64,000 nt of DNA, from the NCBI RefSeq assembly GCF_029813835.1, contig NZ_JARVKV010000003.1, positions 124,001 to 188,000 on the forward strand, in the 5' to 3' direction. The stretch is from Streptomyces sp. DH37 (GTDB taxonomy: Bacteria > Actinomycetota > Actinomycetes > Streptomycetales > Streptomycetaceae). Under the pieces are notes generated by a model. That model was given only the letters and a program-made list of their open reading frames with translations, was not told the origin of the DNA and made no database searches. Below are positions 17,267 to 24,704 of this stretch, piece after piece. The translations under genes and the position numbers were made by a program. How positions within the stretch are numbered: position 1 is the stretch's first letter; every line of letters starts with the position of its first letter.

Positions 17267-18541
17267 TCAGCCTTCGAGCAGGCGCTGGCCGACGTACTCG
17301 CCTCTCCGCGCGCCCCCCGGCACGGCGAACAGCGCGCTCGCCTCGTGCCGGACGAAGCGGGAGAGCGCGTCGCCCCGGTCGAGCTTGCGCTGCACGGGCA
17401 CGAAGCCCCGCAGCGGATCCGCCTGCCAGGCCACGAACAGCAGCCCGGCGTCCGGCGCCCCGTCGTCGCGGAAGCCGTCGTGGTACGAGAAGGAGCGCCG
17501 CAGCATCGCCGCGCCGCCGTTGGTCTCGGGCGCCGAGACCCGTACGTGGGCGTCGGCGGCGACGGCGAGCTCGCCGTCCGCGTTCCGCTTGGCCAGGTCC
17601 ACCGGGGTGGTCTCGGAGCCGCCCGACAGCGGGGCGCCGTCGGACTTGCGGCGGCCGATCACCTCCTCCTGCTCGGCCGGCGGGACCCGCTCCCAGTCGT
17701 CCAGCAGCATCCGGATGCGCCGCACCACCGCGTACGAGCCGCCCGCCATCCACTCCGGATCGCCTCCGGCGGGCACGAAGACGCGGCGCTCGAAGTCCTC
17801 GTCCGTCTCCTTCGGGTTGTTGGTGCCGTCCACCTGGCCCATCAGGTTGCGGGCGGTGCGCGGGGAGGCGGTGGCGCCGGGGGAGCGGTTGAAGCCGTTC
17901 ATCTGCCAGCGCACCCGTGCCGTGCCGGCCGCCTCGCGCTGGAGGGCGCGCAGCGCGTGGAAGGCGACCAGGGCGTCGTCGGCGCCGATCTGGACCCACA
18001 GGTCGCCGTCGGAGCGCTTCGCGTCCAGTTCGTCGGCCGAGAACGGGGGCAGCGGGGCGAGGGCGGCGGGGCGGCGCGCGGCGAGGCCCGTGCGGTCGAA
18101 GAAGGTGCGGCCGAAGCCGAGGGTGACGGTGAGGGAGGACGGTCCGGCGTCCAGGGCGACGCCGGTGTCGTGGAGCCGGGAGGAGGGCGCCTCGCCCGCC
18201 ATCAGCGCCTCGGCCGTCCGGGACCAGCGGCGCAGCAGCGCGGCGGCCTCCTTCCGTCCGGCGCCCGGTGCCAGGTCGAGGGCGAGGAGGTGGCCGTGCG
18301 CCTGCGCCGGTTCGGTGATGCCCGGCTGGTGGGCGCCGTGGAAGGGGACGCTGCTGCTCCCGACCGTGGACAGGGCGGTGGGCGGTTCGGCGGCGGCCGC
18401 CGCGCCCAGGGCGCCGCCCGCCGCGCCGAGCGCCAGCCCGGCGGCGCCCGCCGCGCCCGCGGCGCCGAGCAGGCGGCGGCGGGAGGGGCCGGACGGGCCG
18501 CCGGGGTGCTGGTCCTTCGTCATCTTCTGCTTCTGTTCCAT
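17267..18541 (-). CDS. dtpA: Tat-exported dye-decolourising haem peroxidase (DtpA/EfeB type)
   Basis: 424-residue DyP-type peroxidase. A twin-arginine signal is clear (SRRRLLGAAGAAGAAGLALG), so the haem enzyme is folded in the cytosol and exported. The DyP signature GQVDGTNNPKE carries the catalytic Asp; the proximal haem His is in ADAHVRVSAPETNGG. In S. lividans the Tat substrate DtpA works with Sco and a PCu(A)C chaperone to mature the copper oxidase GlxA during development (recalled knowledge), and the same partners lie upstream here in one operon. ATG at 18541; an ATG at 18523 is also possible. EfeB of an iron-uptake system is less likely because no EfeU/O neighbours exist. Confidence 0.88.
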   Translation of the reverse strand: MEQKQKMTKDQHPGGPSGPSRRRLLGAAGAAGAAGLALGAAGGALGAAAAAEPPTALSTVGSSSVPFHGAHQPGITEPAQAHGHLLALDLAPGAGRKEAAALLRRWSRTAEALMAGEAPSSRLHDTGVALDAGPSSLTVTLGFGRTFFDRTGLAARRPAALAPLPPFSADELDAKRSDGDLWVQIGADDALVAFHALRALQREAAGTARVRWQMNGFNRSPGATASPRTARNLMGQVDGTNNPKETDEDFERRVFVPAGGDPEWMAGGSYAVVRRIRMLLDDWERVPPAEQEEVIGRRKSDGAPLSGGSETTPVDLAKRNADGELAVAADAHVRVSAPETNGGAAMLRRSFSYHDGFRDDGAPDAGLLFVAWQADPLRGFVPVQRKLDRGDALSRFVRHEASALFAVPGGARRGEYVGQRLLEG

Positions 18542-18611
18542 GAGGTGGTGCGGGTGCGGGTGCGGTGGCCCGGTGAGGGGCTCGGGACGCGGGGTGGGAT
18601 TCGGGAGGGGG

Positions 18612-20663
18612 TCAGGGGAGGTGGAAGGTCATCCGCTCGGTGGTCTGGTCGATGTCGGAGGTCCGTACGGTCACGGCCGCCTTCCAGGTGCCGGACATGG
18701 GGAGCTGGAGGCCGGAGGCCGTCCAGTGGCCCGCCGAGGCCTTCTCCAGGGTGGCATCCAGCGGCCCGATGTCCTGCGCCTCCAGGGTGAAGGAGACCTT
18801 CACCTCGGGAACGTCCAGGGTCCGGCCGCGGGGATCGGTGACGCGCAGGTGCAGGGTGTTGTCGCCGCTGCGGCCGGGGTCGATGTCGAGATGGACGGAG
18901 CCCTTGCCCTCCGGGCCCCCGGTGTCGAAGGGCGAGACCAGGGAGACGGGCTCGCCGCCCGCGGCCGGCTGCCCGGTCGAGGCCGTGCCCGCGCGGGCGG
19001 CGGCCTCGGCGGTACGGGCGGGCTCGGTGCCGGTGAGCACGGTGGTCACGGTGAGGACGGCGACCGCGACGGCCGCCTCGGCGAGCACCGAACGCCGCAG
19101 TCCGGCCCGTACGGGGTCGGCGTCGCGCTCCCGCCTGCGGCGCGCGGCGTCGGCGGCGGCGCGCTGGCGGGCTAGCTGGGCGGCGCGCTCGGGGGTGGGG
19201 ACGCCGGCGGGGTCCGGGGCGGGCCCGGACCCGGCGGCGACGCGGGCCGAGGCCTTCCGCCCGGCCGTGTCCTCCGTACCCGCCGCGCCGTCCCCGCCGT
19301 CCGTCCTCCGCGCTCCCCCTCCGGGCTCCCCGGGCTCCTCGCGCTCCCCGGGCGCCGCGTCCGCCAGCCGCGCGGTCCAGCGGCGGGAGGCGCGGGCGAC
19401 ACCGATCATCAGCGCCACCAGCGCGACCTTGGCCAGCAGCAGCCGCCCGTACGGGGTGGAGGTCAGTGCCTGCCAGCCGCCGACCTGCCGCCAGGACTGG
19501 TAGAGGCCGGTCGCGGCGAGCACGGCCACGCAGCCCAGGGCGAGCCGCGAGAAGCGGGCCACGGCCTCGCGCGGGACCGAGGGGCCCCGCCACAACGCGG
19601 TGAGCAGGACCGCCAGACCGCCCAGCCAGCCGGCCGCGGCGAGCAGGTGGACGATGTGGACCGGGATCGCCACGCCGGTCTGGATGCCGGTCGAGGCGTG
19701 CTCGGCCGTCGCCCAGGTCGCGGCGAGCCCGGCGGCGACGACCGCGCCGCCGACGGACAGGCCGAAGACCAGGTCGCGCCGGTCGCGCTGCGCCTGCTCG
19801 CCGCCGGGAGCGGTGCCGGTTCCGGTTCCGGTGTCGGTGCCGTCGGTGTTCCGCCGGGCGTACGTCCCGAGGAGCACCGAGACGAACAGCGCCGCCACCG
19901 CGAGCAGCAGCAGCCGGGAGACCAGTGCCGTCCCCGGCCCGGTCCCCAGGACCGCCCGGATCCCGTCCGCGTCGAAGGCGTCGCCGAGCCGGCCCGAGCC
20001 GGTGTACGGGCCGCGCAGCAGCAGCGCCGCGATGGTGGCGGCGGTCAGCGCGACCCAGCCGGCCACCACCAGGCGCTGCACCGGGCGGACCCGGGCGGCG
20101 CCGGGCCAGCAGGCCAGGACGAAGGCCGCTCCGCCGACGAGCAGCAGGAAACCCGCGTAGGCGGTCCAGCGGGCGGTGGCGTAGAGCGCGCCGACCAGGC
20201 CGCCGCCCGCCTCCTGCGCGGGTACGGCGACGGTGGTCTCCGAGGGCGCGCCGACGGAGAAGGTGAAGCCGCCGGCGACGGGATGGCTGTCGGCCGAGAC
20301 GGCCTTCCAGGCGACGGTGTACGTGCCCTCGGGCAGGCCGTCGCGCCGCAGCTCGACCCCGTAGCGGAAGCCCTCCCCGCCCGGGAGCCGCTTCGGCGCC
20401 CCGGCGTCCACCCGCTCGCCGTCCGGCGCCAGGACGCGGATGGAGTCGTCCGACACCGCGATGCCCTCGGTGAAGGTGAGCGTCACCTCGCTCGGCGCCT
20501 CCTCCACCACCGCCCCCCGCGCCGGGGTGCTCGCGGTCAGCGCGGCGTGCGCGCCGGCCGGGGTCGCGCCGCCGAGGAGGCAGAGCGCCGCGAGCACGGC
20601 GAGCACGACGGCCGGCAGGGCGGCGCGTACGGTCCGGTGGATCCGGGGTGCGGCGGTGGTCAT
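18612..20663 (-). CDS. CopC-CopD fusion, copper-resistance membrane protein
   Basis: 683 residues. A signal peptide ends at AGAHAALTAS, leaving the His that starts the CopC copper-binding beta-sandwich (HAALTASTPARGAVVEEAPSEVTLTF). About eight hydrophobic helices follow from residue ~165, forming the CopD domain. After an Arg-rich cytosolic loop (residues ~455-515) a final helix leads to an outside C-terminal domain (~560-683) of beta-rich character resembling YtkA-like modules. The organisation is that of the YcnJ family, which imports or handles copper. ATG at 20663; sits between PCu(A)C and dtpA in the operon. Confidence 0.87.
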   Translation of the reverse strand: MTTAAPRIHRTVRAALPAVVLAVLAALCLLGGATPAGAHAALTASTPARGAVVEEAPSEVTLTFTEGIAVSDDSIRVLAPDGERVDAGAPKRLPGGEGFRYGVELRRDGLPEGTYTVAWKAVSADSHPVAGGFTFSVGAPSETTVAVPAQEAGGGLVGALYATARWTAYAGFLLLVGGAAFVLACWPGAARVRPVQRLVVAGWVALTAATIAALLLRGPYTGSGRLGDAFDADGIRAVLGTGPGTALVSRLLLLAVAALFVSVLLGTYARRNTDGTDTGTGTGTAPGGEQAQRDRRDLVFGLSVGGAVVAAGLAATWATAEHASTGIQTGVAIPVHIVHLLAAAGWLGGLAVLLTALWRGPSVPREAVARFSRLALGCVAVLAATGLYQSWRQVGGWQALTSTPYGRLLLAKVALVALMIGVARASRRWTARLADAAPGEREEPGEPGGGARRTDGGDGAAGTEDTAGRKASARVAAGSGPAPDPAGVPTPERAAQLARQRAAADAARRRRERDADPVRAGLRRSVLAEAAVAVAVLTVTTVLTGTEPARTAEAAARAGTASTGQPAAGGEPVSLVSPFDTGGPEGKGSVHLDIDPGRSGDNTLHLRVTDPRGRTLDVPEVKVSFTLEAQDIGPLDATLEKASAGHWTASGLQLPMSGTWKAAVTVRTSDIDQTTERMTFHLP

Positions 20664-20767
20664 GGCGGCGGTGACCTCACTGCTCGGGACCGCGCGGGGC
20701 GGTCGGGCGGGGGGACAGCGGGCGGTCGGGCGGGGGTCGGCAGGGCGGTCGGGCGGGGGTCGGGAGG

Positions 20768-21226
20768 TCAGGGCACGTGGTTGGTCGCCTCGACCGGGAC
20801 CTCGACCGTGATCGGGCCGGACTTCTCGAAGCGCAGCTCCACCGAGACCTTCTCGCCCTCGGCGGGCCTGCGGTCGAGTTCCATGAACATCAGGTGGCTG
20901 CCGCCGCGGCGCAGTTCCAGGGCGCCGCCCGCGGGCACGGGCAGCGACTCCACCTGGCGCATGCGCCCGCCGGTGGTCTCGTGGATCTGCACGTCGTCGG
21001 AGATGTCGCTGCTCACCGCGGTGAGCGCGTCGTCGGCGCCGCCGCTGTTGCGGATGGTGAGGAAGCCTCCGGCGGTGTCGGCGGTCACCGGCTCGGGCAC
21101 GTACGCGCCCTCGACCGTCAGCTCGGGACCGGAGCCCGAGCCGTCACCGCAGGCGGCGGCGGAACCGAGGAGCAGCGCGGCGGCGAGGGCCGCCGCGCCG
21201 GCGCGCCGGACGCGTGCGCGGCTCAC
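20768..21226 (-). CDS. PCu(A)C-type extracellular copper chaperone lipoprotein (ECuC-like)
   Basis: 152 residues. The lipobox LLGSAAAC puts the mature protein on the outer face of the membrane. The copper site of the PCu(A)C fold is present: His in VQIHETTGGRMRQVESLPVPAGG, Met in the same strand, and His-Leu-Met-Phe-Met in GGSHLMFMELDRRP (H(M)X10MX21HXM pattern). It should hand Cu(I) to the Sco protein or directly to cuproenzymes such as cytochrome oxidase or GlxA. GTG start in a GTGA overlap with the sco stop, so the two are coupled. Confidence 0.88.
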   Translation of the reverse strand: MSRARVRRAGAAALAAALLLGSAAACGDGSGSGPELTVEGAYVPEPVTADTAGGFLTIRNSGGADDALTAVSSDISDDVQIHETTGGRMRQVESLPVPAGGALELRRGGSHLMFMELDRRPAEGEKVSVELRFEKSGPITVEVPVEATNHVP

Positions 21227-21903
21227 GGCAGCCGCCCCTCGACGAGGGCGGGCAGGTCCTTCTCGTACACCTCGACGGGGACGTCCGAGGTGTACAGCAC
21301 GTGCGCCCTGTCGTCCTTCGGCAGGAAGGCGAGGACCTGGGTGCCGTGGGTGGAGATGATGTCGCCGTCCTTCTCCTTCACCGGCGGCTCCAGGCCGATG
21401 CCCAGGGTGCGGGCGCCCGCCCGGATCTCCTCGAAGTCGCCGGTGAGGCCGATGAAGTCGGGGTCCTGGGCGCGCAGCCACGTGCCGAGCGACTCGGGGG
21501 TGTCGCGCTCGGGGTCGGAGGTGATGAAGACGACCCGCAGCTTCTCCTGGTCGGCCTCGGGCAGCTTGGACTTGGCGACGGCGATGTTGCTCATCGTCAG
21601 GGGGCAGACGTCGGGGCAGTGGGTGTAGCCGAAGTAGACCAGGGTCGGTCGGCCCTCGGTCTCCTCGACCAGGTCGTAGCTCTTCCCCTCGGTGTCGGTG
21701 AGGACGAGGTCGGGCTTGTCGAAGGGGTCGGTGAGGACGGTGCCGCGCTTCACGGAGTCGGTGGACTCCGTGGAGAGCACGGCGTTCTCGGGGCTCTCGG
21801 AGGTGCCGCAGGCGGCGGTGCCCGCGGCGAGCAGCGCGGTGGCGAGGGCGAGCCCGAGGGCGCGGCGGGTGCGCCGGGGGTGGCGGCGCGGGGCGTGGTG
21901 CAT
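21223..21903 (-). CDS. sco: Sco1/SenC-family copper metallochaperone
   Basis: 226 residues: lipoprotein signal (LLAAGTAACGTS), then a thioredoxin-like domain with the CxxxC copper motif in YFGYTHCPDVCPLTM and the distant His ligand in IISTHGTQVLAFLP. Sco proteins load or reduce the CuA centre of cytochrome c oxidase; in Streptomyces they also serve GlxA maturation. ATG at 21903 is preceded by AAGGAAG about 9 nt upstream. Coupled by GTGA overlap to the PCu(A)C gene; a hairpin lies between it and the upstream ycnI-type gene. Confidence 0.9.
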   Translation of the reverse strand: MHHAPRRHPRRTRRALGLALATALLAAGTAACGTSESPENAVLSTESTDSVKRGTVLTDPFDKPDLVLTDTEGKSYDLVEETEGRPTLVYFGYTHCPDVCPLTMSNIAVAKSKLPEADQEKLRVVFITSDPERDTPESLGTWLRAQDPDFIGLTGDFEEIRAGARTLGIGLEPPVKEKDGDIISTHGTQVLAFLPKDDRAHVLYTSDVPVEVYEKDLPALVEGRLP

Positions 21904-21945
21904 GGGGTCCGTTCTTCCTTGCGGTGGTGGGTGCGGCCACGGGGT

Positions 21946-21986
21946 CCGGAAGGGCCCGGCCCGCTGTCGGACGCGGGCCCTTCCGG
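21946..21986 (-). terminator. Hairpin between the ycnI-type gene and sco
   Basis: Perfect 13-bp arms (21946-21958, 21974-21986) with a 15-nt loop, in the gap after the YcnI gene and before the Sco start. It could attenuate or separate transcription inside the copper cluster. Confidence 0.55.
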
Positions 21987-21994
21987 CGCGGCCG

Positions 21995-22810
21995 TCAGGA
22001 GGTGCGGCGGCGTCCGGCCAGGACGCCGAAGGCGACGCCGCCGATGCCGAGGGCGATGCCGATGACGGCGAGGACGCGGGCGGTGGTGTCGGAGGCGTCC
22101 TGCGCCGCCCCGCCGTCGCGGCTCTGCGCGGCGGTCTCCGCGGTGTCGTCGGTCCGCTCCTCGTCGGCGGCTCCGTCACTGGCGCCGTCACCGTCACCGT
22201 CACCGGCCCCGGCACTGGCGCCGTCACCGTGGCCGTCCTCGCCCTCGGCGGGCGCGACCAGTCTCAGCACGGGCGCCGGGCTCTCCGGCTCCTCGCCGCC
22301 CTCGGCCGGCGGCTCCTCGATCCAGCGCACGACCTCCTTGTTGCTGTACGTCTGGACGGCCTTGAGGACGAGCCGGTCCACGTCCTCGGGGAGCTGCCCG
22401 ACGGAGACGGGGAACTGCTGGAAGGTGCCCGGCTCGATGCCGCCGTCGGTCTCCGTCCAGGTGATCTTGGAGGGGACCTCGGTGAGCTTCCTGCCGTGGG
22501 CCTCCACCGGCTCGGCCGGCTTGGTCTTGGTGACCTTCACGTCCCAGCCGGGCACCGGCTGCGGCATCACCGAGGCGAGCGGGTGGTCGGCGGGGAAGGT
22601 GAGTTCCACCTTGACGGTGGAGGCGTTGTCCCGCTCGTTGGGGACCTTGACGTTGATCGTCGCGTAGCCGCCCTGCTCGACCTCGTCGGGGTTGACGGTG
22701 ATGTGGGCGGCGGCGGGTCCGGCGAGGGCGACGGCGCAGACGGCCGCGACGGCGCCGGCGGCGGCGAGACGGCGGGTGGTCGGCACGGTGAACCGCGTCG
22801 GGAACTGCAT
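21995..22810 (-). CDS. YcnI-family copper-binding membrane-anchored protein
   Basis: 271 residues. A signal peptide ends at GPAAAHITVNPDEV, exposing an N-terminal His, the copper ligand typical of the DUF1775/YcnI fold. The beta-rich domain spans residues ~30-180 (KVPNERDNASTVKVELTFP, WTETDGGIEPGTFQQFPV, and a late Trp in VVRWIEEP). A Gly/Asp-rich spacer and one C-terminal membrane helix with RRR anchor it outside the cell. ATG at 22810 has AGGAG 9-10 nt upstream. It is the first gene of the copper operon, followed by sco. Confidence 0.88.
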   Translation of the reverse strand: MQFPTRFTVPTTRRLAAAGAVAAVCAVALAGPAAAHITVNPDEVEQGGYATINVKVPNERDNASTVKVELTFPADHPLASVMPQPVPGWDVKVTKTKPAEPVEAHGRKLTEVPSKITWTETDGGIEPGTFQQFPVSVGQLPEDVDRLVLKAVQTYSNKEVVRWIEEPPAEGGEEPESPAPVLRLVAPAEGEDGHGDGASAGAGDGDGDGASDGAADEERTDDTAETAAQSRDGGAAQDASDTTARVLAVIGIALGIGGVAFGVLAGRRRTS

Positions 22811-22963
22811 GCTGGGGACACTCCTCGTGGAACGTGGGGTGCTCCCCGGCCGTGACCGCACTGGGTCACGGAGGCGTGCGCCTCCGGGCCGGGTGAGCCT
22901 GGGCGTGGTGCGCGGCGGTACGCGCACCTCACCCGTGGACCACGTGGGCGGGGAGCGTGCGCG

Positions 22964-23833
22964 TCAGGCCGCGAGGGCGAGGCCGTGCGCGGGGCTCGGC
23001 GGCCCGCGCCTGATCACCGAGTGCGCCGGCAGCAGGGAGGCGGGCGGTACGGGGCCGTCCACCGCGTCGGCGCGCGGGGCGCGCACCGCCACGGCGTCCT
23101 CGGGCAGCAGTCCGCGCAGCAGGGCCTGCGCACAGCGCAGTGCCGTGCGCAGGGCGCGTACGAGCGGTCCGCCGCCGAACCCGTCGGCGCAGTGGGCCGA
23201 CAGCCGCACCAGCCGCCACAGCGCGGCGTCGCCGCGGCGCAGCAGCCAGCCCATGGCGAGCGCGGCCAGCAGATGGCCGAGCAGCATGGGGCCGGAGAAC
23301 AGCGACAGGGCGGTGCGCACGGCGAACTGGAGGCAGTCGGCCGTACCGCCGCCCGCCGCGTCGGCGGCGGGCGCAGTCGCGTGGCCGCCGTGGAGCGCGC
23401 CGGAGAGCCCGGCGTCGGCGACGATGCGGCGGGCCTCGGCCTCGGTCAGGGAGGCCGCGGCCCGGTCGTTGCAGAGCAGCCGCCCGGCCAGCGCCAGCAG
23501 CCCGCCGCCGGCCCGGTCCGGGTCGGCGGCCGGGGCCGCCGCGGCCTGTCCGGCCGCGGCCTGTCCGGCCTGACCGCAGGAGAAGAGGAAGTGCAGGACG
23601 AGCTGCCCGAGGGCCAGCGTCGCCGCGATGCCCGGCAGCGAGCGCTCGCGTCCGGCCAGCGGCACGGCGGTGGCGAACACGGCCGCGAAGCCCGCCAGGA
23701 GCGTCCACGCGGACAGGGCCTGCCCGGCGGCGAACACGTGCCCGGCCGCGGACAGCGTGACGCAGACCGCGGCGAACACCGCGGCCCGCAGCAGTCGCAG
23801 GTCGGGGGCGGCGCGCGCGACGGGGGCTCTCAT
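22964..23833 (-). CDS. Hypothetical multi-pass membrane protein
   Basis: 289 residues with about five hydrophobic segments (FAAVCVTLSAAGHVFAAG, LLAGFAAVFATAVPLAG, ATLALGQLVLHFLFSCG, MLLGHLLAALAMGWLLRR), an Ala/Gly-rich middle and a soluble basic tail. No catalytic motif is seen. Its place directly upstream of the copper operon in the same direction, and its His-rich helices, hint at a metal-related role, but this is only context. ATG at 23833. Confidence 0.72.
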   Translation of the reverse strand: MRAPVARAAPDLRLLRAAVFAAVCVTLSAAGHVFAAGQALSAWTLLAGFAAVFATAVPLAGRERSLPGIAATLALGQLVLHFLFSCGQAGQAAAGQAAAAPAADPDRAGGGLLALAGRLLCNDRAAASLTEAEARRIVADAGLSGALHGGHATAPAADAAGGGTADCLQFAVRTALSLFSGPMLLGHLLAALAMGWLLRRGDAALWRLVRLSAHCADGFGGGPLVRALRTALRCAQALLRGLLPEDAVAVRAPRADAVDGPVPPASLLPAHSVIRRGPPSPAHGLALAA

Positions 23834-24048
23834 GGCCGGGCCATCATCTCATCACCCCTCCGGCGGCGAAACGGGGCACCCTTCCAGGACGTCGGACAAC
23901 CGGACGAGGGGTTCGTCTCGTACATTTTCCGTACATGGCGGAACTCATCGGGTCCGCCGATTGAGCGGTAGCGCGCCGCCACCGTGCTTACCACCGCCGC
24001 CTCGGGCAATACGTATGCGTATGTCGAGCCGCAGCCAGGAGGCTGAGC

Positions 24049-24600
24049 ATGAGCATCTGGTGGTCTCTCCACTTGCGGCGTGAGGCTGCGAGCGTCCCGC
24101 TCGCCCGGCGGCTCCTGCTCGGTGCCATGGAGACGGCGGGGGTCGATCCCGACGTCTCCTACGACCTGTCGGTCGCGCTGTCGGAGGCGTGCGCGAACGC
24201 GGTCGAGCACGGCGGTCCCGGGGGATCGGGGCGGTCGGGGACCGGGGAGTACCACGTGACGGCGTACATCGATGACGACATGTGCCGCATCGAGGTGACC
24301 GATCACGGGCCGGGCTTCGTGGACGGACACCGCAGCGCGCCCCGCACGGCCGGCGCCGCGAACGGCGGCACCAACGACACGGCGGACGTCGGAACGGCGA
24401 CCGCCTTCGGGCCCCTGTTCGCCAGAAGCGCGGCCCCCGCCCACGACGGGAACCGCACCGACGAGCACGGCCGGGGCCTGTTCCTGATCGAGGCGCTCGC
24501 CGACCACGTGGACTTCCGCAACCGTCCGGGCGACGGCGCGATGGTCTGCTTCGACAAGCTCCTCAAGTGGAAGAAGGATGCGCTGCTGAAGGCGTCCTGA
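24049..24600 (+). CDS. ATP-binding protein, RsbW-like anti-sigma serine kinase family
   Basis: 183-residue GHKL ATPase of the HATPase_c_2 type. The N box is ALSEACANAVEHGG, the G1 box VTDHGPGF, and the G2 box DEHGRGLFLIEAL. Such proteins bind sigma factors or phosphorylate anti-anti-sigma partners; many Streptomyces copies are orphans like this one. AGGAGG lies 6 nt before the ATG. A variable insert of about 45 residues (APRTAGAANGGTNDTADV) separates the G1 and G2 boxes, longer than in RsbW. No sigma or antagonist gene is adjacent, so the partner is unknown. Confidence 0.85.
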   Translation: MSIWWSLHLRREAASVPLARRLLLGAMETAGVDPDVSYDLSVALSEACANAVEHGGPGGSGRSGTGEYHVTAYIDDDMCRIEVTDHGPGFVDGHRSAPRTAGAANGGTNDTADVGTATAFGPLFARSAAPAHDGNRTDEHGRGLFLIEALADHVDFRNRPGDGAMVCFDKLLKWKKDALLKAS

Positions 24601-24704
24601 CCGGCCCCTCCGGCCGGCCCGGGCCTCCCGCGCACCGTGGCGGGGTTCTCCCGGCGGCACTACCGTTACCGCCGGAAACCCCCCACGGCTGAAGGGAAAC
24701 CCCC

